Shown here: piece by piece, positions 7,636 to 19,605 of the stretch
Layout of the letters: each line of letters starts with the position of its first letter
How positions within the stretch are numbered: position 1 is the stretch's first letter
Assembly (NCBI RefSeq): GCF_003253735.1
Contig: NZ_QKYW01000003.1
Location: 124,001-188,000 of the forward strand
Length of the DNA: 64,000 nucleotides
Reading direction: 5' to 3'
Source of the DNA: Pseudomonas sp. URMO17WK12:I2
GTDB taxonomy: Bacteria; Pseudomonadota; Gammaproteobacteria; Pseudomonadales; Pseudomonadaceae
Position numbers and translations under genes: made by a program
Notes under the pieces: generated by a model
Database searches by the model: none
Told to the model about the DNA's origin: nothing
The model's input: the letters and a program-made list of their open reading frames with translations, nothing else

Positions 7636-10467
7636 ATGCAAGAAAGCGTGATGCAGCGCATGTGGGACAGTGCCCACCTATCCGGTGGTAACGCTGCCTA
7701 CGTGGAAGAGCTCTATGAGCTCTACCTGCACGATCCCAACGCCGTGCCGGAAGAGTGGCGCACTTATTTCGATAAGTTGCCGTCTGAAGGCAGCACCGCC
7801 AATGACGTATCGCACTCGACGATTCGTGATCATTTCGTGTTGCTGGCCAAAAACCAGCGTCGCGCTCAGCCGGCTTCTGCCGGGACCGTGAGCAGCGAGC
7901 ATGAAAAGAAGCAGGTCGAAGTGTTGCGGTTGATTCAGGCATTCCGCATGCGTGGCCACCAAGCGGCTCAGCTCGATCCGCTTGGGCTGTGGCAGCGCCC
8001 TGTTCCTGCTGATCTGTCGATCAGCCATTACAGCCTTACCGACGCCGACCTGGATACCACCTTCCGCACGGGTGGCCTGGCAATCGGCAAAGAAGAAGCG
8101 ACTTTGCGGGAAATCCGCGACGCTTTGCAGCAGACATATTGTCGCACCATCGGCTCCGAGTTCACCCACATCACCGATTCCGAGCAGCGCAGCTGGTTCC
8201 AGCAGCGCCTGGAAAGCGTACGTGGTCGTCCGCAGGTTTCTGCCGAGGTGCAGAGCCACCTGCTTGAGCGCCTGACTGCTGCCGAAGGCCTGGAAAAGTA
8301 CCTGGGCACCAAGTACCCGGGCACCAAGCGCTTTGGTCTTGAAGGTGGCGAGAGCCTGATTCCGCTGCTCGATGAAATCATCCAGCGCAGCGGTTCCTAC
8401 GGCACCAAGGAAATCGTCATCGGCATGGCCCACCGTGGCCGTCTGAACGTGCTGGTCAACACCTTCGGCAAGAACCCGCGCGACCTGTTCGACGAGTTCG
8501 AAGGCAAGAAGGTCGAAGGCCTGAGCTCCGGTGACGTGAAGTATCACCAGGGTTTCTCCTCGAACGTGATGACCCAGGGCGGCGAAGTTCACCTGGCGCT
8601 GGCGTTCAACCCGTCGCACCTGGAGATCGTCTCTCCGGTGGTCGAAGGCTCGGTACGTGCTCGCCAGGATCGTCGTAACGACGCCGTTGGCGACAAGGTA
8701 CTGCCGATCTCCATCCACGGTGACGCGGCGTTCGCCGGTCAGGGCGTGGTCATGGAAACCTTCCAGATGTCGCAGACCCGTGCCTACAAGACGGGCGGCA
8801 CCATCCATATCGTGATCAACAACCAGGTTGGCTTCACCACCAACCGGGCCGACGACGCGCGTTCCACCGAGTACGCCACCGACGTCGCCAAGATGATCCA
8901 GGCGCCGATCTTCCATGTGAATGGCGATGATCCGGAAGCCGTACTGTTCGTGACCCAGCTGGCCGTCGATTACCGCATGCAGTACAAGCGTGACGTGGTC
9001 ATCGACCTGGTCTGCTACCGCCGCCGCGGCCACAACGAGGCCGACGAGCCGAGCGGCACTCAGCCGCTGATGTATCAGCAGATCGCCAAGCAGCGCACCA
9101 CCCGTGAGCTGTACGCCGAAGCCCTGACCACTGGTGGTCGCCTGACTGCCGACGCGGTGCAGGCGCCGGTCGACGAGTACCGCACGGCGCTCGACAACGG
9201 TCAGCACGTGGTCAAGAGCCTGGTCAAGGAGCCGAACAAGGAGCTGTTCGTCGATTGGCGTCCGTACCTGGGCCATGCCTGGACCGCGCGTCACGACACG
9301 CGCTTCGACCTCAAGACCCTGCAGGAGCTGTCCAGCAAATTGCTGGAGACGCCGGACGGTTTCGTGGTTCAGCGTCAGGTCGGCAAGATCTACGAAGACC
9401 GCGCCAAGATGGGCGCCGGTGGCTTGCCGTTGAACTGGGGCTACGCCGAGACCATGGCCTACGCGACCCTGCTGGTCGAAGGTCACCCGATCCGTATCAC
9501 CGGTCAGGACGTGGGCCGCGGTACCTTCTCGCACCGTCACGCGCAACTGCACAACCAGAAGGACGGCTCGGCCTACCTGCCACTACAGAACCTGTACGAA
9601 GGTCAGCCGCGCTTCGATTTGTACGACTCCTTCCTGTCGGAAGAAGCCGTGCTGGCCTTCGAATACGGTTATGCCACCACCACGCCGAACGCGCTGGTGA
9701 TCTGGGAAGCCCAGTTCGGCGACTTCGCCAACGGTGCCCAGGTGGTGTTCGACCAGTTCATCTCCAGCGGCGAAACCAAGTGGGGTCGTCTGTGCGGTCT
9801 GACCATGCTGCTGCCGCACGGTTATGAAGGGCAGGGCCCGGAGCACTCCTCGGCACGCCTGGAGCGTTACCTGCAGCTGTGCGCCGAGCAGAACATCCAG
9901 GTCGCGGTACCGACCACGCCGGCGCAGATCTACCACCTGCTGCGTCGTCAGGTCATCCGCCCGCTGCGCAAGCCGCTGGTGGTGCTGACGCCGAAGTCGC
10001 TGCTGCGCCACAAGCTGGCCGTCTCGACTCTGGAAGATCTGGCCGAAGGCTCGTTCCAGACCGTGATCCCGGAAATCGACGCCATCGAGCCGAAAAAGGT
10101 CGAGCGTCTGGTGCTGTGCAGCGGCAAGGTCTACTACGACCTGCTGGAAAAACGCCGCGCCGAAGGCCGCGAAGATATCGCCATCGTGCGGATCGAGCAG
10201 CTGTATCCGTTCCCGGAAGACGACCTGGCCGAGATTCTTGCACCGTACAAGAACCTCAAGCATATCGTCTGGTGTCAGGAAGAGCCGATGAACCAGGGCG
10301 CCTGGTATTGCAGCCAGCATCACATGCGTCGTGCCGCTGCGGCGCACAAGAAGTCGCTGGTGCTCGAGTATGCCGGTCGTGATGCTTCGGCCGCTCCAGC
10401 CTGTGGTTATGCGTCCATGCACGCCGAGCAGCAGGAAAAACTGCTGCAGGATGCCTTCACCGTTTAA
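7636..10467 (+). CDS. sucA: 2-oxoglutarate dehydrogenase E1 component
   Basis: 943 residues. Thiamine-diphosphate enzyme that decarboxylates 2-oxoglutarate and transfers the succinyl group to the lipoyl of SucB. The N-terminal E2-binding segment WDSAHLSGGNAAYVEELYE, the TPP/Mg site (HGDAAFAGQGVVMETFQMS; RGHNEADEPSGTQP) and the C-terminal transketolase-like pyrimidine domain (FEYGYATTTPNALVIWEAQFGDF) are all in order. A GAGG site precedes the ATG. It is followed 68 bases later by sucB, in the same transcript direction as sdh. Confidence 0.98.
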   Translation: MQESVMQRMWDSAHLSGGNAAYVEELYELYLHDPNAVPEEWRTYFDKLPSEGSTANDVSHSTIRDHFVLLAKNQRRAQPASAGTVSSEHEKKQVEVLRLIQAFRMRGHQAAQLDPLGLWQRPVPADLSISHYSLTDADLDTTFRTGGLAIGKEEATLREIRDALQQTYCRTIGSEFTHITDSEQRSWFQQRLESVRGRPQVSAEVQSHLLERLTAAEGLEKYLGTKYPGTKRFGLEGGESLIPLLDEIIQRSGSYGTKEIVIGMAHRGRLNVLVNTFGKNPRDLFDEFEGKKVEGLSSGDVKYHQGFSSNVMTQGGEVHLALAFNPSHLEIVSPVVEGSVRARQDRRNDAVGDKVLPISIHGDAAFAGQGVVMETFQMSQTRAYKTGGTIHIVINNQVGFTTNRADDARSTEYATDVAKMIQAPIFHVNGDDPEAVLFVTQLAVDYRMQYKRDVVIDLVCYRRRGHNEADEPSGTQPLMYQQIAKQRTTRELYAEALTTGGRLTADAVQAPVDEYRTALDNGQHVVKSLVKEPNKELFVDWRPYLGHAWTARHDTRFDLKTLQELSSKLLETPDGFVVQRQVGKIYEDRAKMGAGGLPLNWGYAETMAYATLLVEGHPIRITGQDVGRGTFSHRHAQLHNQKDGSAYLPLQNLYEGQPRFDLYDSFLSEEAVLAFEYGYATTTPNALVIWEAQFGDFANGAQVVFDQFISSGETKWGRLCGLTMLLPHGYEGQGPEHSSARLERYLQLCAEQNIQVAVPTTPAQIYHLLRRQVIRPLRKPLVVLTPKSLLRHKLAVSTLEDLAEGSFQTVIPEIDAIEPKKVERLVLCSGKVYYDLLEKRRAEGREDIAIVRIEQLYPFPEDDLAEILAPYKNLKHIVWCQEEPMNQGAWYCSQHHMRRAAAAHKKSLVLEYAGRDASAAPACGYASMHAEQQEKLLQDAFTV

Positions 10468-10535
10468 TGCCATCGCGAAGGAGGCGGCCCTGAGGCTGCC
10501 TCCTCGAAACAACCGAATTTAAGGAAAAGAGCACA

Positions 10536-11762
10536 ATGGCTATCGAGATCAAAGCCCCTACATTCCCCGAATCGGTCGCCGACGGCACCGTGGCTACCTG
10601 GCACAAGAAGCCGGGCGAAGCGGTCAAGCGCGATGAGCTGATCGTCGACATCGAAACCGACAAGGTGGTGATCGAAGTTCTGGCCGAGGCCGACGGTGTA
10701 GTGGCCGAAATCATCAAGAATGAAGGCGATACCGTCCTCTCCAACGAAGTGCTGGGCAAACTCACCGAAGGTGGCGCTGCCGCCGCCGCACCGGCCGCTG
10801 CTCCTGCACAAGCCGCTTCGGCTCCGGCTCAAGCTGCTGCACCTGCCGCCGCTGCTGGCGACGACCAGATCCTGTCGCCGGCCGCTCGCAAGCTGGCTGA
10901 AGAAAACGGCATCGACCCGAACAGCATCAGCGGTTCGGGCAAAGGCGGCCGTGTGACCAAGGAAGACGTGGTTGCTGCCGTTGAAGCCAAGAAGAACGCA
11001 CCGGCCGCCAAGCCGGCTGCCGCCGCTGCCGCGGCTCCAGTGGCAACCGCTCCTGGCGACCGTACCGAGAAGCGCGTGCCGATGACTCGCGTGCGTGCCA
11101 CCGTTGCCCGCCGTCTGGTCGAAGCCCAGTCGAACATGGCCATGCTGACCACCTTCAACGAAGTCGACATGTCCGAGATCATGACGCTGCGTTCGAAGTA
11201 CAAGGATCAGTTCGAGAAAGCCCACAACGGCACTCGTCTGGGCTTCATGTCCTTCTTCGTCAAGGCGGCTACCGAGGCGCTGAAGCGTCTGCCGGCGGTC
11301 AACGCCTCGATCGATGGCAACGACATCGTCTACCATGGTTACCAGGACATCGGCGTAGCCGTTTCCAGCGACCGTGGTCTGGTGGTTCCGGTTCTGCGTA
11401 ACGCCGAACTGATGGGCCTGGCCGATATCGAAGCCGGTATCGCTGCCTACGGCAAGAAAGCCCGTGACGGCAAGCTGTCGATCGAAGAAATGACTGGCGG
11501 CACCTTCACCATCACCAACGGTGGTACCTTCGGTTCGATGATGTCGACGCCGATCGTCAACCCGCCGCAGGCCGCGATTCTGGGCATGCACAACATCATC
11601 CAGCGCCCGGTTGCCGTGAATGGCCAGGTGGTCATTCGCCCGATGATGTACCTGGCACTGTCCTACGATCACCGCCTGATCGACGGTAAAGAAGCCGTGA
11701 CCTTCCTGGTGACCATCAAGAACCTGCTGGAAGACCCAGCGCGTCTGCTGCTGGACATCTAA
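10536..11762 (+). CDS. sucB: Dihydrolipoyllysine-residue succinyltransferase (E2 of 2-oxoglutarate dehydrogenase)
   Basis: 408 residues. One lipoyl domain (residues 1-75, lipoyl-Lys in [10 protein letters not shown]), an Ala/Pro-rich flexible linker, a peripheral-subunit-binding domain ([16 protein letters not shown]...GRVTKEDV), a second Ala-rich linker and a C-terminal catalytic domain with the His and Asp of [13 protein letters not shown]. This forms the 24-mer core of the complex. An AAGGA site precedes the ATG. Confidence 0.97.
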   Translation: MAIEIKAPTFPESVADGTVATWHKKPGEAVKRDELIVDIETDKVVIEVLAEADGVVAEIIKNEGDTVLSNEVLGKLTEGGAAAAAPAAAPAQAASAPAQAAAPAAAAGDDQILSPAARKLAEENGIDPNSISGSGKGGRVTKEDVVAAVEAKKNAPAAKPAAAAAAAPVATAPGDRTEKRVPMTRVRATVARRLVEAQSNMAMLTTFNEVDMSEIMTLRSKYKDQFEKAHNGTRLGFMSFFVKAATEALKRLPAVNASIDGNDIVYHGYQDIGVAVSSDRGLVVPVLRNAELMGLADIEAGIAAYGKKARDGKLSIEEMTGGTFTITNGGTFGSMMSTPIVNPPQAAILGMHNIIQRPVAVNGQVVIRPMMYLALSYDHRLIDGKEAVTFLVTIKNLLEDPARLLLDI

Positions 11763-11776
11763 ACGCGGCTGCGGGT

Positions 11777-11811
11777 CGTGGACGCCGCGCCCTACAGGGC
11801 CTTCGTCCACG
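11777..11811 (+). other. Stem-loop in the sucB-lpdG spacer
   Basis: CGTGGACG (11777-11784) pairs with CGTCCACG (11804-11811), enclosing a further GCCC/GGGC stem. There is no U-tract, so it is more likely an intercistronic stability or processing element than a terminator. Confidence 0.5.
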
Positions 11812-11836
11812 GCTCGAGCTCGAAGCTTTACGCTAA

Positions 11837-13285
<1,449 letters not shown>

Positions 13286-13483
13286 GAAATCGTCAGTGCG
13301 TTGCCGGCTTTTAGCCGGTAGCGTGCGGACGGTTTTTCGCGAAGCAGAACCACGGTGCATTGCCCGTGCGAGGCCCAGGCCTATCGCGGAATGTGCGCCG
13401 GGCTGCCTAGAGGCAGCCACAGGTGGTGCGGCACGCGAGTGCAGCACCGATGCGCAATACCTAAACGAAGACGGTAGACAAGC

Positions 13484-14650
13484 ATGAATCTTCACGAGTA
13501 TCAGGGTAAGCAGCTGTTCGCTGAGTACGGCCTGCCCGTATCCAAGGGCTTCGCCGTAGACACCCCGGAAGAGGCCGCAGCGGCCTGCGAAAAAATCGGC
13601 GGGACCGAGTGGGTCGTCAAGGCTCAGGTACACGCTGGTGGCCGCGGTAAAGCGGGCGGTGTGAAACTGGTCAAGAGCAAGGAAGACGCCAAGGCTTTCG
13701 CTGCCAACTGGCTGGGCAAGCGCCTGGTGACCTATCAGACTGACGCCAATGGCCAGCCTGTCACCAAGATCCTGGTCGAGTCCTGCACCGACATCGCCAA
13801 GGAGCTGTACCTGGGCGCGGTCGTTGACCGTTCCAGCCGTCGCATCGTGTTCATGGCCTCCACCGAAGGTGGCGTGGACATCGAGAAGATCGCTCACGAA
13901 ACCCCCGAGAAGATCCTCAAGGCGACCATCGATCCGCTGGTCGGCGCGCAGCCGTTCCAGGGCCGCGATCTGGCTTTCCAGCTGGGTCTGGAAGGCAAGC
14001 AAGTCGCTCAGTTCGCCAAGATCTTCGTAGGTCTGGCCAAGCTGTTCAAAGATCACGATCTGGCTCTGCTGGAAGTCAACCCGCTGGTCATCAAGGCCGA
14101 CGGCGACCTGCACTGCCTGGACGCGAAGATCAACATCGACGCCAACGCCATGTACCGTCAGCCCAAGCTGAAGACCTTCCACGACCCGTCGCAAGACGAC
14201 GCTCGTGAAGCTCATGCTGCCAAGTTCGAACTGAACTACGTTGCCCTCGAAGGCAACATCGGCTGCATGGTCAACGGTGCCGGCCTGGCCATGGGCACCA
14301 TGGACATCGTCAACCTGCACGGCGGCAAGCCAGCCAACTTCCTCGACGTAGGTGGCGGCGCAACCAAAGAGCGCGTGACCGAAGCCTTCAAGATCATCCT
14401 GTCCGACAGCAACGTTGCTGCCGTTCTGGTAAACATCTTCGGCGGCATCGTTCGTTGCGACATGATTGCCGAAGGCATCATCGGTGCAGTGAAAGAAGTT
14501 GGCGTTAAGGTTCCGGTTGTCGTCCGTCTGGAAGGCAACAACGCTGAACTGGGTGCCAAGGTACTGGCCGACAGCGGCCTGAACATCATCGCGGCAACCA
14601 GCCTGACCGACGCTGCTCAGCAAGTCGTCAAAGCTGCGGAGGGCAAGTAA
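13484..14650 (+). CDS. sucC: Succinyl-CoA synthetase (ADP-forming) beta subunit
   Basis: 388 residues. ATP-grasp nucleotide-binding domain at the N-terminus ([35 protein letters not shown]) and a C-terminal CoA-ligase domain ([34 protein letters not shown]). With SucD it converts succinyl-CoA to succinate with substrate-level phosphorylation. Its stop overlaps the sucD ATG (TAATG). The 198-base lpdG-sucC spacer contains a small CCGGCT/AGCCGG hairpin at 13304-13318 without a U-tract. Confidence 0.98.
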   Translation: MNLHEYQGKQLFAEYGLPVSKGFAVDTPEEAAAACEKIGGTEWVVKAQVHAGGRGKAGGVKLVKSKEDAKAFAANWLGKRLVTYQTDANGQPVTKILVESCTDIAKELYLGAVVDRSSRRIVFMASTEGGVDIEKIAHETPEKILKATIDPLVGAQPFQGRDLAFQLGLEGKQVAQFAKIFVGLAKLFKDHDLALLEVNPLVIKADGDLHCLDAKINIDANAMYRQPKLKTFHDPSQDDAREAHAAKFELNYVALEGNIGCMVNGAGLAMGTMDIVNLHGGKPANFLDVGGGATKERVTEAFKIILSDSNVAAVLVNIFGGIVRCDMIAEGIIGAVKEVGVKVPVVVRLEGNNAELGAKVLADSGLNIIAATSLTDAAQQVVKAAEGK

Positions 14651-15537
14651 TGAGCGTCCTGATCAATAAAGACACCAAGGTTATCTGCCAGGGTTTCACT
14701 GGTTCGCAAGGTACCTTCCACTCCGAACAAGCCATCGCCTACGGCACCAAGATGGTTGGCGGCGTGACCCCAGGTAAAGGCGGTACTACCCACCTGAACC
14801 TGCCGGTGTTCAACACCGTCGCTGAAGCTGTTGCTGCAACCGGCGCTGACGCTTCGGTCATCTACGTTCCGGCTCCGTTCTGCAAGGACTCGATCCTGGA
14901 AGCGGCTTTCGCCGGCATCAAACTGATCGTCTGCATCACCGAAGGTATTCCTACCCTCGACATGCTCGATGCCAAGGTCAAGTGCGACGAGCTGGGTGTT
15001 ACCCTGATCGGCCCGAACTGCCCAGGCGTTATCACTCCGGGCGAGTGCAAGATCGGCATCATGCCAGGTCACATCCACCTGCCAGGCAAAGTAGGCATCG
15101 TGTCGCGTTCCGGCACCCTGACCTATGAAGCCGTCAAGCAGACCACTGACGCCGGCTTCGGCCAGTCCACTTGCGTGGGCATCGGTGGTGACCCGATTCC
15201 GGGTTCGAACTTCATCGACATCCTGAAGCTGTTCCAGGAAGACCCGAAGACCGAAGCGATCGTCATGATCGGCGAGATCGGCGGTTCGGCTGAAGAAGAA
15301 GCGGCTGCCTACATCAAGGCCAACGTCACCAAGCCTGTAGTTTCCTACATCGCTGGCGTTACCGCTCCTCCCGGCAAGCGTATGGGCCATGCTGGCGCCA
15401 TCATCTCCGGCGGCAAGGGCACTGCAGACGAGAAATTCGCTGCTCTGCAGGACGCTGGCGTGAAGACCGTGCGTTCCCTGGCTGACATCGGCAAGGCCCT
15501 GGCCGAGCTGACCGGTTGGGAAGTGAAGAAGGCGTAA
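14650..15537 (+). CDS. sucD: Succinyl-CoA synthetase alpha subunit
   Basis: 295 residues. Rossmann-type CoA-binding domain ([15 protein letters not shown]) and ligase domain. The phosphorylated catalytic His is in [14 protein letters not shown]. CoA-contacting loops around [19 protein letters not shown] are intact. Last gene of the suc cluster, followed by a strong intrinsic terminator. Confidence 0.98.
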   Translation: MSVLINKDTKVICQGFTGSQGTFHSEQAIAYGTKMVGGVTPGKGGTTHLNLPVFNTVAEAVAATGADASVIYVPAPFCKDSILEAAFAGIKLIVCITEGIPTLDMLDAKVKCDELGVTLIGPNCPGVITPGECKIGIMPGHIHLPGKVGIVSRSGTLTYEAVKQTTDAGFGQSTCVGIGGDPIPGSNFIDILKLFQEDPKTEAIVMIGEIGGSAEEEAAAYIKANVTKPVVSYIAGVTAPPGKRMGHAGAIISGGKGTADEKFAALQDAGVKTVRSLADIGKALAELTGWEVKKA

Positions 15538-15551
15538 GCCATTCTGATCTG

Positions 15552-15585
15552 AAAAGAAGGCCACCCTCGGGTGGCCTTCTTTTTT
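15552..15585 (+). terminator. Intrinsic terminator of the sdh-suc cluster
   Basis: GAAGGCCACC pairs with GGTGGCCTTC around a CTCG loop, followed by T6. It starts 15 bases after the sucD stop. It marks the boundary between the core TCA block and the accessory island. Confidence 0.92.
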
Positions 15586-15728
15586 GGCTGGCATATTTTC
15601 CAGCTTCTCCGTGCCTCGCCTTAGGGGTGTCTCGCCGCCAGTCTAAAAACCCAGGTATCAAGGGGGGCGTTTAGTAGCAGAACCTCACTCAAAATGCGTG
15701 GGTTGATCACGACAGCAAGTTTTAATTC

Positions 15729-15756
15729 TTGACGTGTTTCTTGAATCTCTTAGGAT
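15729..15756 (+). promoter_or_regulatory. Candidate promoter of the type I secretion operon
   Basis: TTGACG (15729-15734), a 16-base spacer and TAGGAT (15751-15756), about 40 bases upstream of the TolC-like gene. Consensus match only. The spacer upstream, back to the sucD terminator, holds nothing else I can name. Confidence 0.45.
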
Positions 15757-15795
15757 TCGCAGCCATCTCGCCGAGACTTTTGACAAGGATTGTTA

Positions 15796-17223
15796 ATGCG
15801 ATACCTCTCTGGCTGCCTGGGCTTGTTCGCCGTGCTGCTACTGCCTCCAGCAGTTTTCGCCCAGACCACTGATGGTCCGTCTTCCACGCGGGCCAGTCTC
15901 CTTAGCGTATACACGCAGGCAGCGATCAATGACGCCGAGCTCTCGGCGGCACGCCATGAGTACCGGGCGCGCACCGAGGCAACGCCCCAGGCGCGCTCGG
16001 GGTTGCTGCCGAGCATCACTGCCGGAATGGTCAGCGAGGCTACCCGGCTCGATAGAGATAGCCCTTCGCTCATTCGCTCGCGCAGTGGCAATACTTTTCG
16101 TGCAAGCCTCACGCAGCCACTCTTTCGCCTTGACCGCTGGTTCGAACTCAAGGCTGCCCATGCTGAAGTTGCCCAGGCCGAGATGGAGCTAGCGGCCAGG
16201 GAACAAGCCCTGATCCTGCGGGTGGCTGAAGCGTATTTCGAAACGTTGCGTCAGCTTGATGCCCTTGCCGCATCACGAGCCGAGGAATCGGCGCTGCTCG
16301 AGCAGCAGGCCCAGGCGCAAGGGCGCCTCGAAGGCGGTGTCGCCAGCATCACCGACGTGCTGGATGCGCAGGCTGCCTATGACCTGGCCCGGGCGAACTC
16401 CAAGGTGTTCCAGCGTAACGTCGATGAGGCCTTCGATGTGCTGTATCGGCTGACTACACGCGACTATGTCGATATCGACGGCGTAGCCCACTCCATGCCG
16501 GTAAACCCGCCATTTCCCAACGATCCAGCGTCATGGGTCGATTCGGCTACCAGGCAGAACCTCAACCTGCTTGCGAGCGATCACGCGGTGACCTTCGCGG
16601 AGGAGAAAGTCAGGCAGAGCAAGGCTGGCTATGCACCGACGGTAGATGTGGTCGCCTCCTATCGAAAAGGCGACAACGACAGTTTCGGCTACAACAACCC
16701 ATCTGATTTTGGTCGCAGCGATTATCGTGATGATGTTGCGCAGAGCAGCATCGGTATCGAGCTGAACATTCCGCTCTATAGCGGCGGCATGACTCGTTCG
16801 CAGGTGCGCCAATCTGTAGAGCTCCTGGCAAAGAGCGAAGATGATCGCGAGAACGCCAGGCGTGAAGTGGTTTTACTGACCAGAAGCTCGCATCGAGCGA
16901 TTAACGCAGGTGTAGAGCAGATCGCAGCACGCTTGCAGGCCATCAAGTCTGGCCGGATGTCGTTGGAGGCTAACGAGGTTGGCTTGAGGGTGGGTACTCG
17001 TAACATGGCGGATGTGCTGAATGCGCAACGCCAGCTCTACGCGGCGGTTCGGGATTACAACAATTTCCGGTATGACTACATCATCGATAACTTCAAGCTC
17101 AAGCAAGCTGCAGGGCTGCTGAGTGCCGGCGATCTTGAGGAGTTTTCTGGCTATCTGAAGGCGGATTACGACCCTGACCGCGACTTCCTGCCAACGGTAG
17201 GTCCTGACGAGAATCGCCGTTAA
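15796..17223 (+). CDS. TolC-family outer membrane efflux/secretion protein
   Basis: 475 residues from the ATG at 15796, with an AAGGA site seven bases upstream. The signal peptide (hydrophobic residues 5-20) has a predicted cleavage after VFA near residue 22. Two outer-membrane-efflux repeats can be traced. Each starts with long heptad-like helices (AELSAARHEYRARTEATPQARSGLLPSI; LNLLASDHAVTFAEEKVRQSKAGYAPTV, given in part) and ends in a beta-strand insertion. This is the trimeric outer-membrane channel of a type I secretion system. It heads a rightward operon with the HlyB- and HlyD-like genes. The gap to the ABC gene is about 180 bases without a terminator. Confidence 0.93.
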   Translation: MRYLSGCLGLFAVLLLPPAVFAQTTDGPSSTRASLLSVYTQAAINDAELSAARHEYRARTEATPQARSGLLPSITAGMVSEATRLDRDSPSLIRSRSGNTFRASLTQPLFRLDRWFELKAAHAEVAQAEMELAAREQALILRVAEAYFETLRQLDALAASRAEESALLEQQAQAQGRLEGGVASITDVLDAQAAYDLARANSKVFQRNVDEAFDVLYRLTTRDYVDIDGVAHSMPVNPPFPNDPASWVDSATRQNLNLLASDHAVTFAEEKVRQSKAGYAPTVDVVASYRKGDNDSFGYNNPSDFGRSDYRDDVAQSSIGIELNIPLYSGGMTRSQVRQSVELLAKSEDDRENARREVVLLTRSSHRAINAGVEQIAARLQAIKSGRMSLEANEVGLRVGTRNMADVLNAQRQLYAAVRDYNNFRYDYIIDNFKLKQAAGLLSAGDLEEFSGYLKADYDPDRDFLPTVGPDENRR

Positions 17224-17406
17224 CCCCTGCTACTTGAAGCCATAATTGTTTTCACCATGGATGCGTTGCGGGGGCTTTCTCGGGTGTAAATATCGTCAGC
17301 AAATAGTGTGAACAGTTCGCGGTTATGGATCTTGCTCTAGAGCCGCGCACGAGTAGAATCCGCATGAGCTATGGCGCTTCGCCATCCCACATGCACGGAT
17401 GCACAA

Positions 17407-19557
17407 ATGCTGAACGATTCAGCTGCCCCTGGGCCAGCCCCTGAGCTGGATACAGGTCTTGCCTGCCTGGTTATGTTGGCGCGTTTTCATAACGTTGCCG
17501 CTTCCCCTGAACAGCTCACCCACGAATACGCCGAAGATGGTCGACTGTTTGGTCGCCCGGAAATCTTGCTGGCTGCGAAAAAGCTTGGGCTCAAAGCCAA
17601 GTCCGCACGTAGCTCGCTTTCGCGACTGACGCAGACGCCGCTGCCTGCCATCGCCGTCGATACCGATGGCCGCTTTTTCATCATCGCCCGGATGGATGAA
17701 GGCAAGGCGCTGATCCATGATCCCCGCGCGCAGCGCCCTGAGGTACTAACTCAGGAAGAGCTTGAATCACGCTGGACAGGCGAATTGCTGCTGATCCGCT
17801 CCGAGGCCTCGATGGCGGGGGAGCTATCGCGCTTCGACTTCACCTGGTTCATTCCTGCGATCGTCAAATACCGCAAGCTGCTGGGGGAGGTGTTGCTCGT
17901 CTCCTTCGTGCTGCAGATCTTTGCGTTGCTGACGCCGCTGTTCTTTCAGGTCGTCATGGACAAGGTGCTGGTTCACCGTGGCTTGACCACCCTGGACGTG
18001 ATCGCCATCGGCCTGCTCGGTATCATGATTTTCGAGACGTTGCTATCAGGCTTACGCAGCTATGTCTTCGCCCACACGGCCAGCCGTATCGATGTGGAGC
18101 TGGGGTCACGGTTGTTTCGCCATCTGGTTACGCTGCCCTTGTCTTACTTCCAGGCGCGCCGAGTGGGTGACTCGGTCGCTCGGGTTCGGGAGCTGGAGAA
18201 CATTCGTAGCTTCCTGACCGGTAACGCGATCACCCTGGTGCTGGACGTACTGTTCTCGGTGGTGTTTATCGCCGTGATGTTCATGTACAGCGGCTGGTTG
18301 ACCCTGGTCGTCATCCTGTCGCTGCCGCTGTACTTCATCGTCTCCCTGCTGATTACGCCGGTACTGCGGGCGCGATTGAACGAAAGCTTCACCCGTGGTG
18401 CGGAAAATCAGGCGTTTCTGGTGGAAACCGTCAACGGTATCGACACCCTCAAATCCATGGCCGTCGAGCCGCAGATCAACCGCAAGTGGGATAACCAGCT
18501 CGCTGGCTATGTGGCCGCCAGCTTCAAGACCCAGAACCTGTCGAACCTGGCCAACGAAAGCGTCGGGCTGATTGGCAAGCTGGTGACGGTTGCCACCCTA
18601 TGGCTGGGCGCTCGACTGGTGATCGATGGGCAGTTGAGCGTAGGCCAACTGATCGCTTTCAACATGCTGGCCGGGCGGGTGTCGCAGCCGATAATGCGCC
18701 TCGCTCAGCTATGGACGAACTTCCAGCAAACCGGCGTCTCGGTGCAGCGCCTCGGTGACATTCTCAACACCCGGACAGAAATGTCGCAGGCCTCGCGCAG
18801 CGCGCTGCCTCCCCTTAAAGGCGACATCGAATTCGACCAGGTGCAGTTCCGCTACCGGCCGGACGGCTCCGAAGTGCTGCGTGGAGTCAGCTTGAGTATC
18901 AAGGCCGGAGAAGTGGTCGGCGTCGTAGGGCGATCAGGCTCGGGTAAAAGCACACTGACACGGCTCTTGCAGCGGCTATACACCCCGGAGCGGGGCCGTG
19001 TGCTGGTCGACGGCATGGATCTCGCACTGGCAGACGTGTCGTCGCTGCGCAGGCAGATTGGCGTGGTGCTGCAGGACAACATGCTGTTCGCCCGCAGCAT
19101 TCGGGAAAACATCGCCCTGACCGATCCCGGCGCGCCTATCGAGGTCGTGATGCAGGCCGCCAAGATGGCGGGGGCTCATGACTTCATCCTCGAGTTGCCG
19201 GAAGGCTACGACACCGTCGTCGGCGAGCACGGCGCATCGCTTTCGGGTGGACAAAGGCAGCGGGTTGCCATCGCCCGTGCACTGATCGGCAACCCGCGCA
19301 TCCTGATTTTCGACGAGGCCACCAGTGCCCTCGATTACGAATCCGAGCGGGTCATCCAGCAAAACATGCAGGCCATCTGCAAGGGACGGACGGTGATCAT
19401 CATTGCTCACCGGCTTTCTGCCGTTCGTGATGCGAACCGCATCGTTGTCATGGATCGTGGTCAGATAGTCGAGCAGGGCAGTCACTCGGAGTTGCTGACC
19501 CACCAGGCAGGGCATTACTCGCGCTTGCATCGGTTGCAGCAGGGAGATGTGGCATGA
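17407..19557 (+). CDS. HlyB-type ABC transporter/permease with degenerate C39-like domain
   Basis: 716 residues from the ATG at 17407. A start at 17371 adds 12 residues with no better ribosome-binding site. Inner-membrane energiser of type I secretion. Order: C39 peptidase-like domain (1-125), six-helix exporter domain (about 140-440, with FDFTWFIPAIVKYR and PLFFQVVMDKVLVHRG), then the ATPase with Walker A GRSGSGKST near 508, signature LSGGQRQR near 612 and Walker B ILIFDEATS near 633. The C39 catalytic Cys is Thr16 and the catalytic His is Phe90, so it cannot cleave a leader. This matches the HlyB class, which binds unprocessed RTX substrates. Very close overall to E. coli HlyB. Partners are the TolC-like and HlyD-like neighbours. 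Confidence 0.94.
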   Translation: MLNDSAAPGPAPELDTGLACLVMLARFHNVAASPEQLTHEYAEDGRLFGRPEILLAAKKLGLKAKSARSSLSRLTQTPLPAIAVDTDGRFFIIARMDEGKALIHDPRAQRPEVLTQEELESRWTGELLLIRSEASMAGELSRFDFTWFIPAIVKYRKLLGEVLLVSFVLQIFALLTPLFFQVVMDKVLVHRGLTTLDVIAIGLLGIMIFETLLSGLRSYVFAHTASRIDVELGSRLFRHLVTLPLSYFQARRVGDSVARVRELENIRSFLTGNAITLVLDVLFSVVFIAVMFMYSGWLTLVVILSLPLYFIVSLLITPVLRARLNESFTRGAENQAFLVETVNGIDTLKSMAVEPQINRKWDNQLAGYVAASFKTQNLSNLANESVGLIGKLVTVATLWLGARLVIDGQLSVGQLIAFNMLAGRVSQPIMRLAQLWTNFQQTGVSVQRLGDILNTRTEMSQASRSALPPLKGDIEFDQVQFRYRPDGSEVLRGVSLSIKAGEVVGVVGRSGSGKSTLTRLLQRLYTPERGRVLVDGMDLALADVSSLRRQIGVVLQDNMLFARSIRENIALTDPGAPIEVVMQAAKMAGAHDFILELPEGYDTVVGEHGASLSGGQRQRVAIARALIGNPRILIFDEATSALDYESERVIQQNMQAICKGRTVIIIAHRLSAVRDANRIVVMDRGQIVEQGSHSELLTHQAGHYSRLHRLQQGDVA

Positions 19558-19605
19558 GCAGTTGTCTAGCGTCGTGCGGACTGCCTTTGGCAAAGGAGCA
19601 ATGCC

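Noticed and set aside
7678-9552. 624-codon open frame opposite sucA
   Set aside because: A shadow of sucA, low complexity, no family resemblance.
15660-15670. G6 run in the sucD-tolC spacer as a switch for the secretion operon
   Set aside because: It lies well upstream of the candidate promoter and is too short to argue for promoter slippage.
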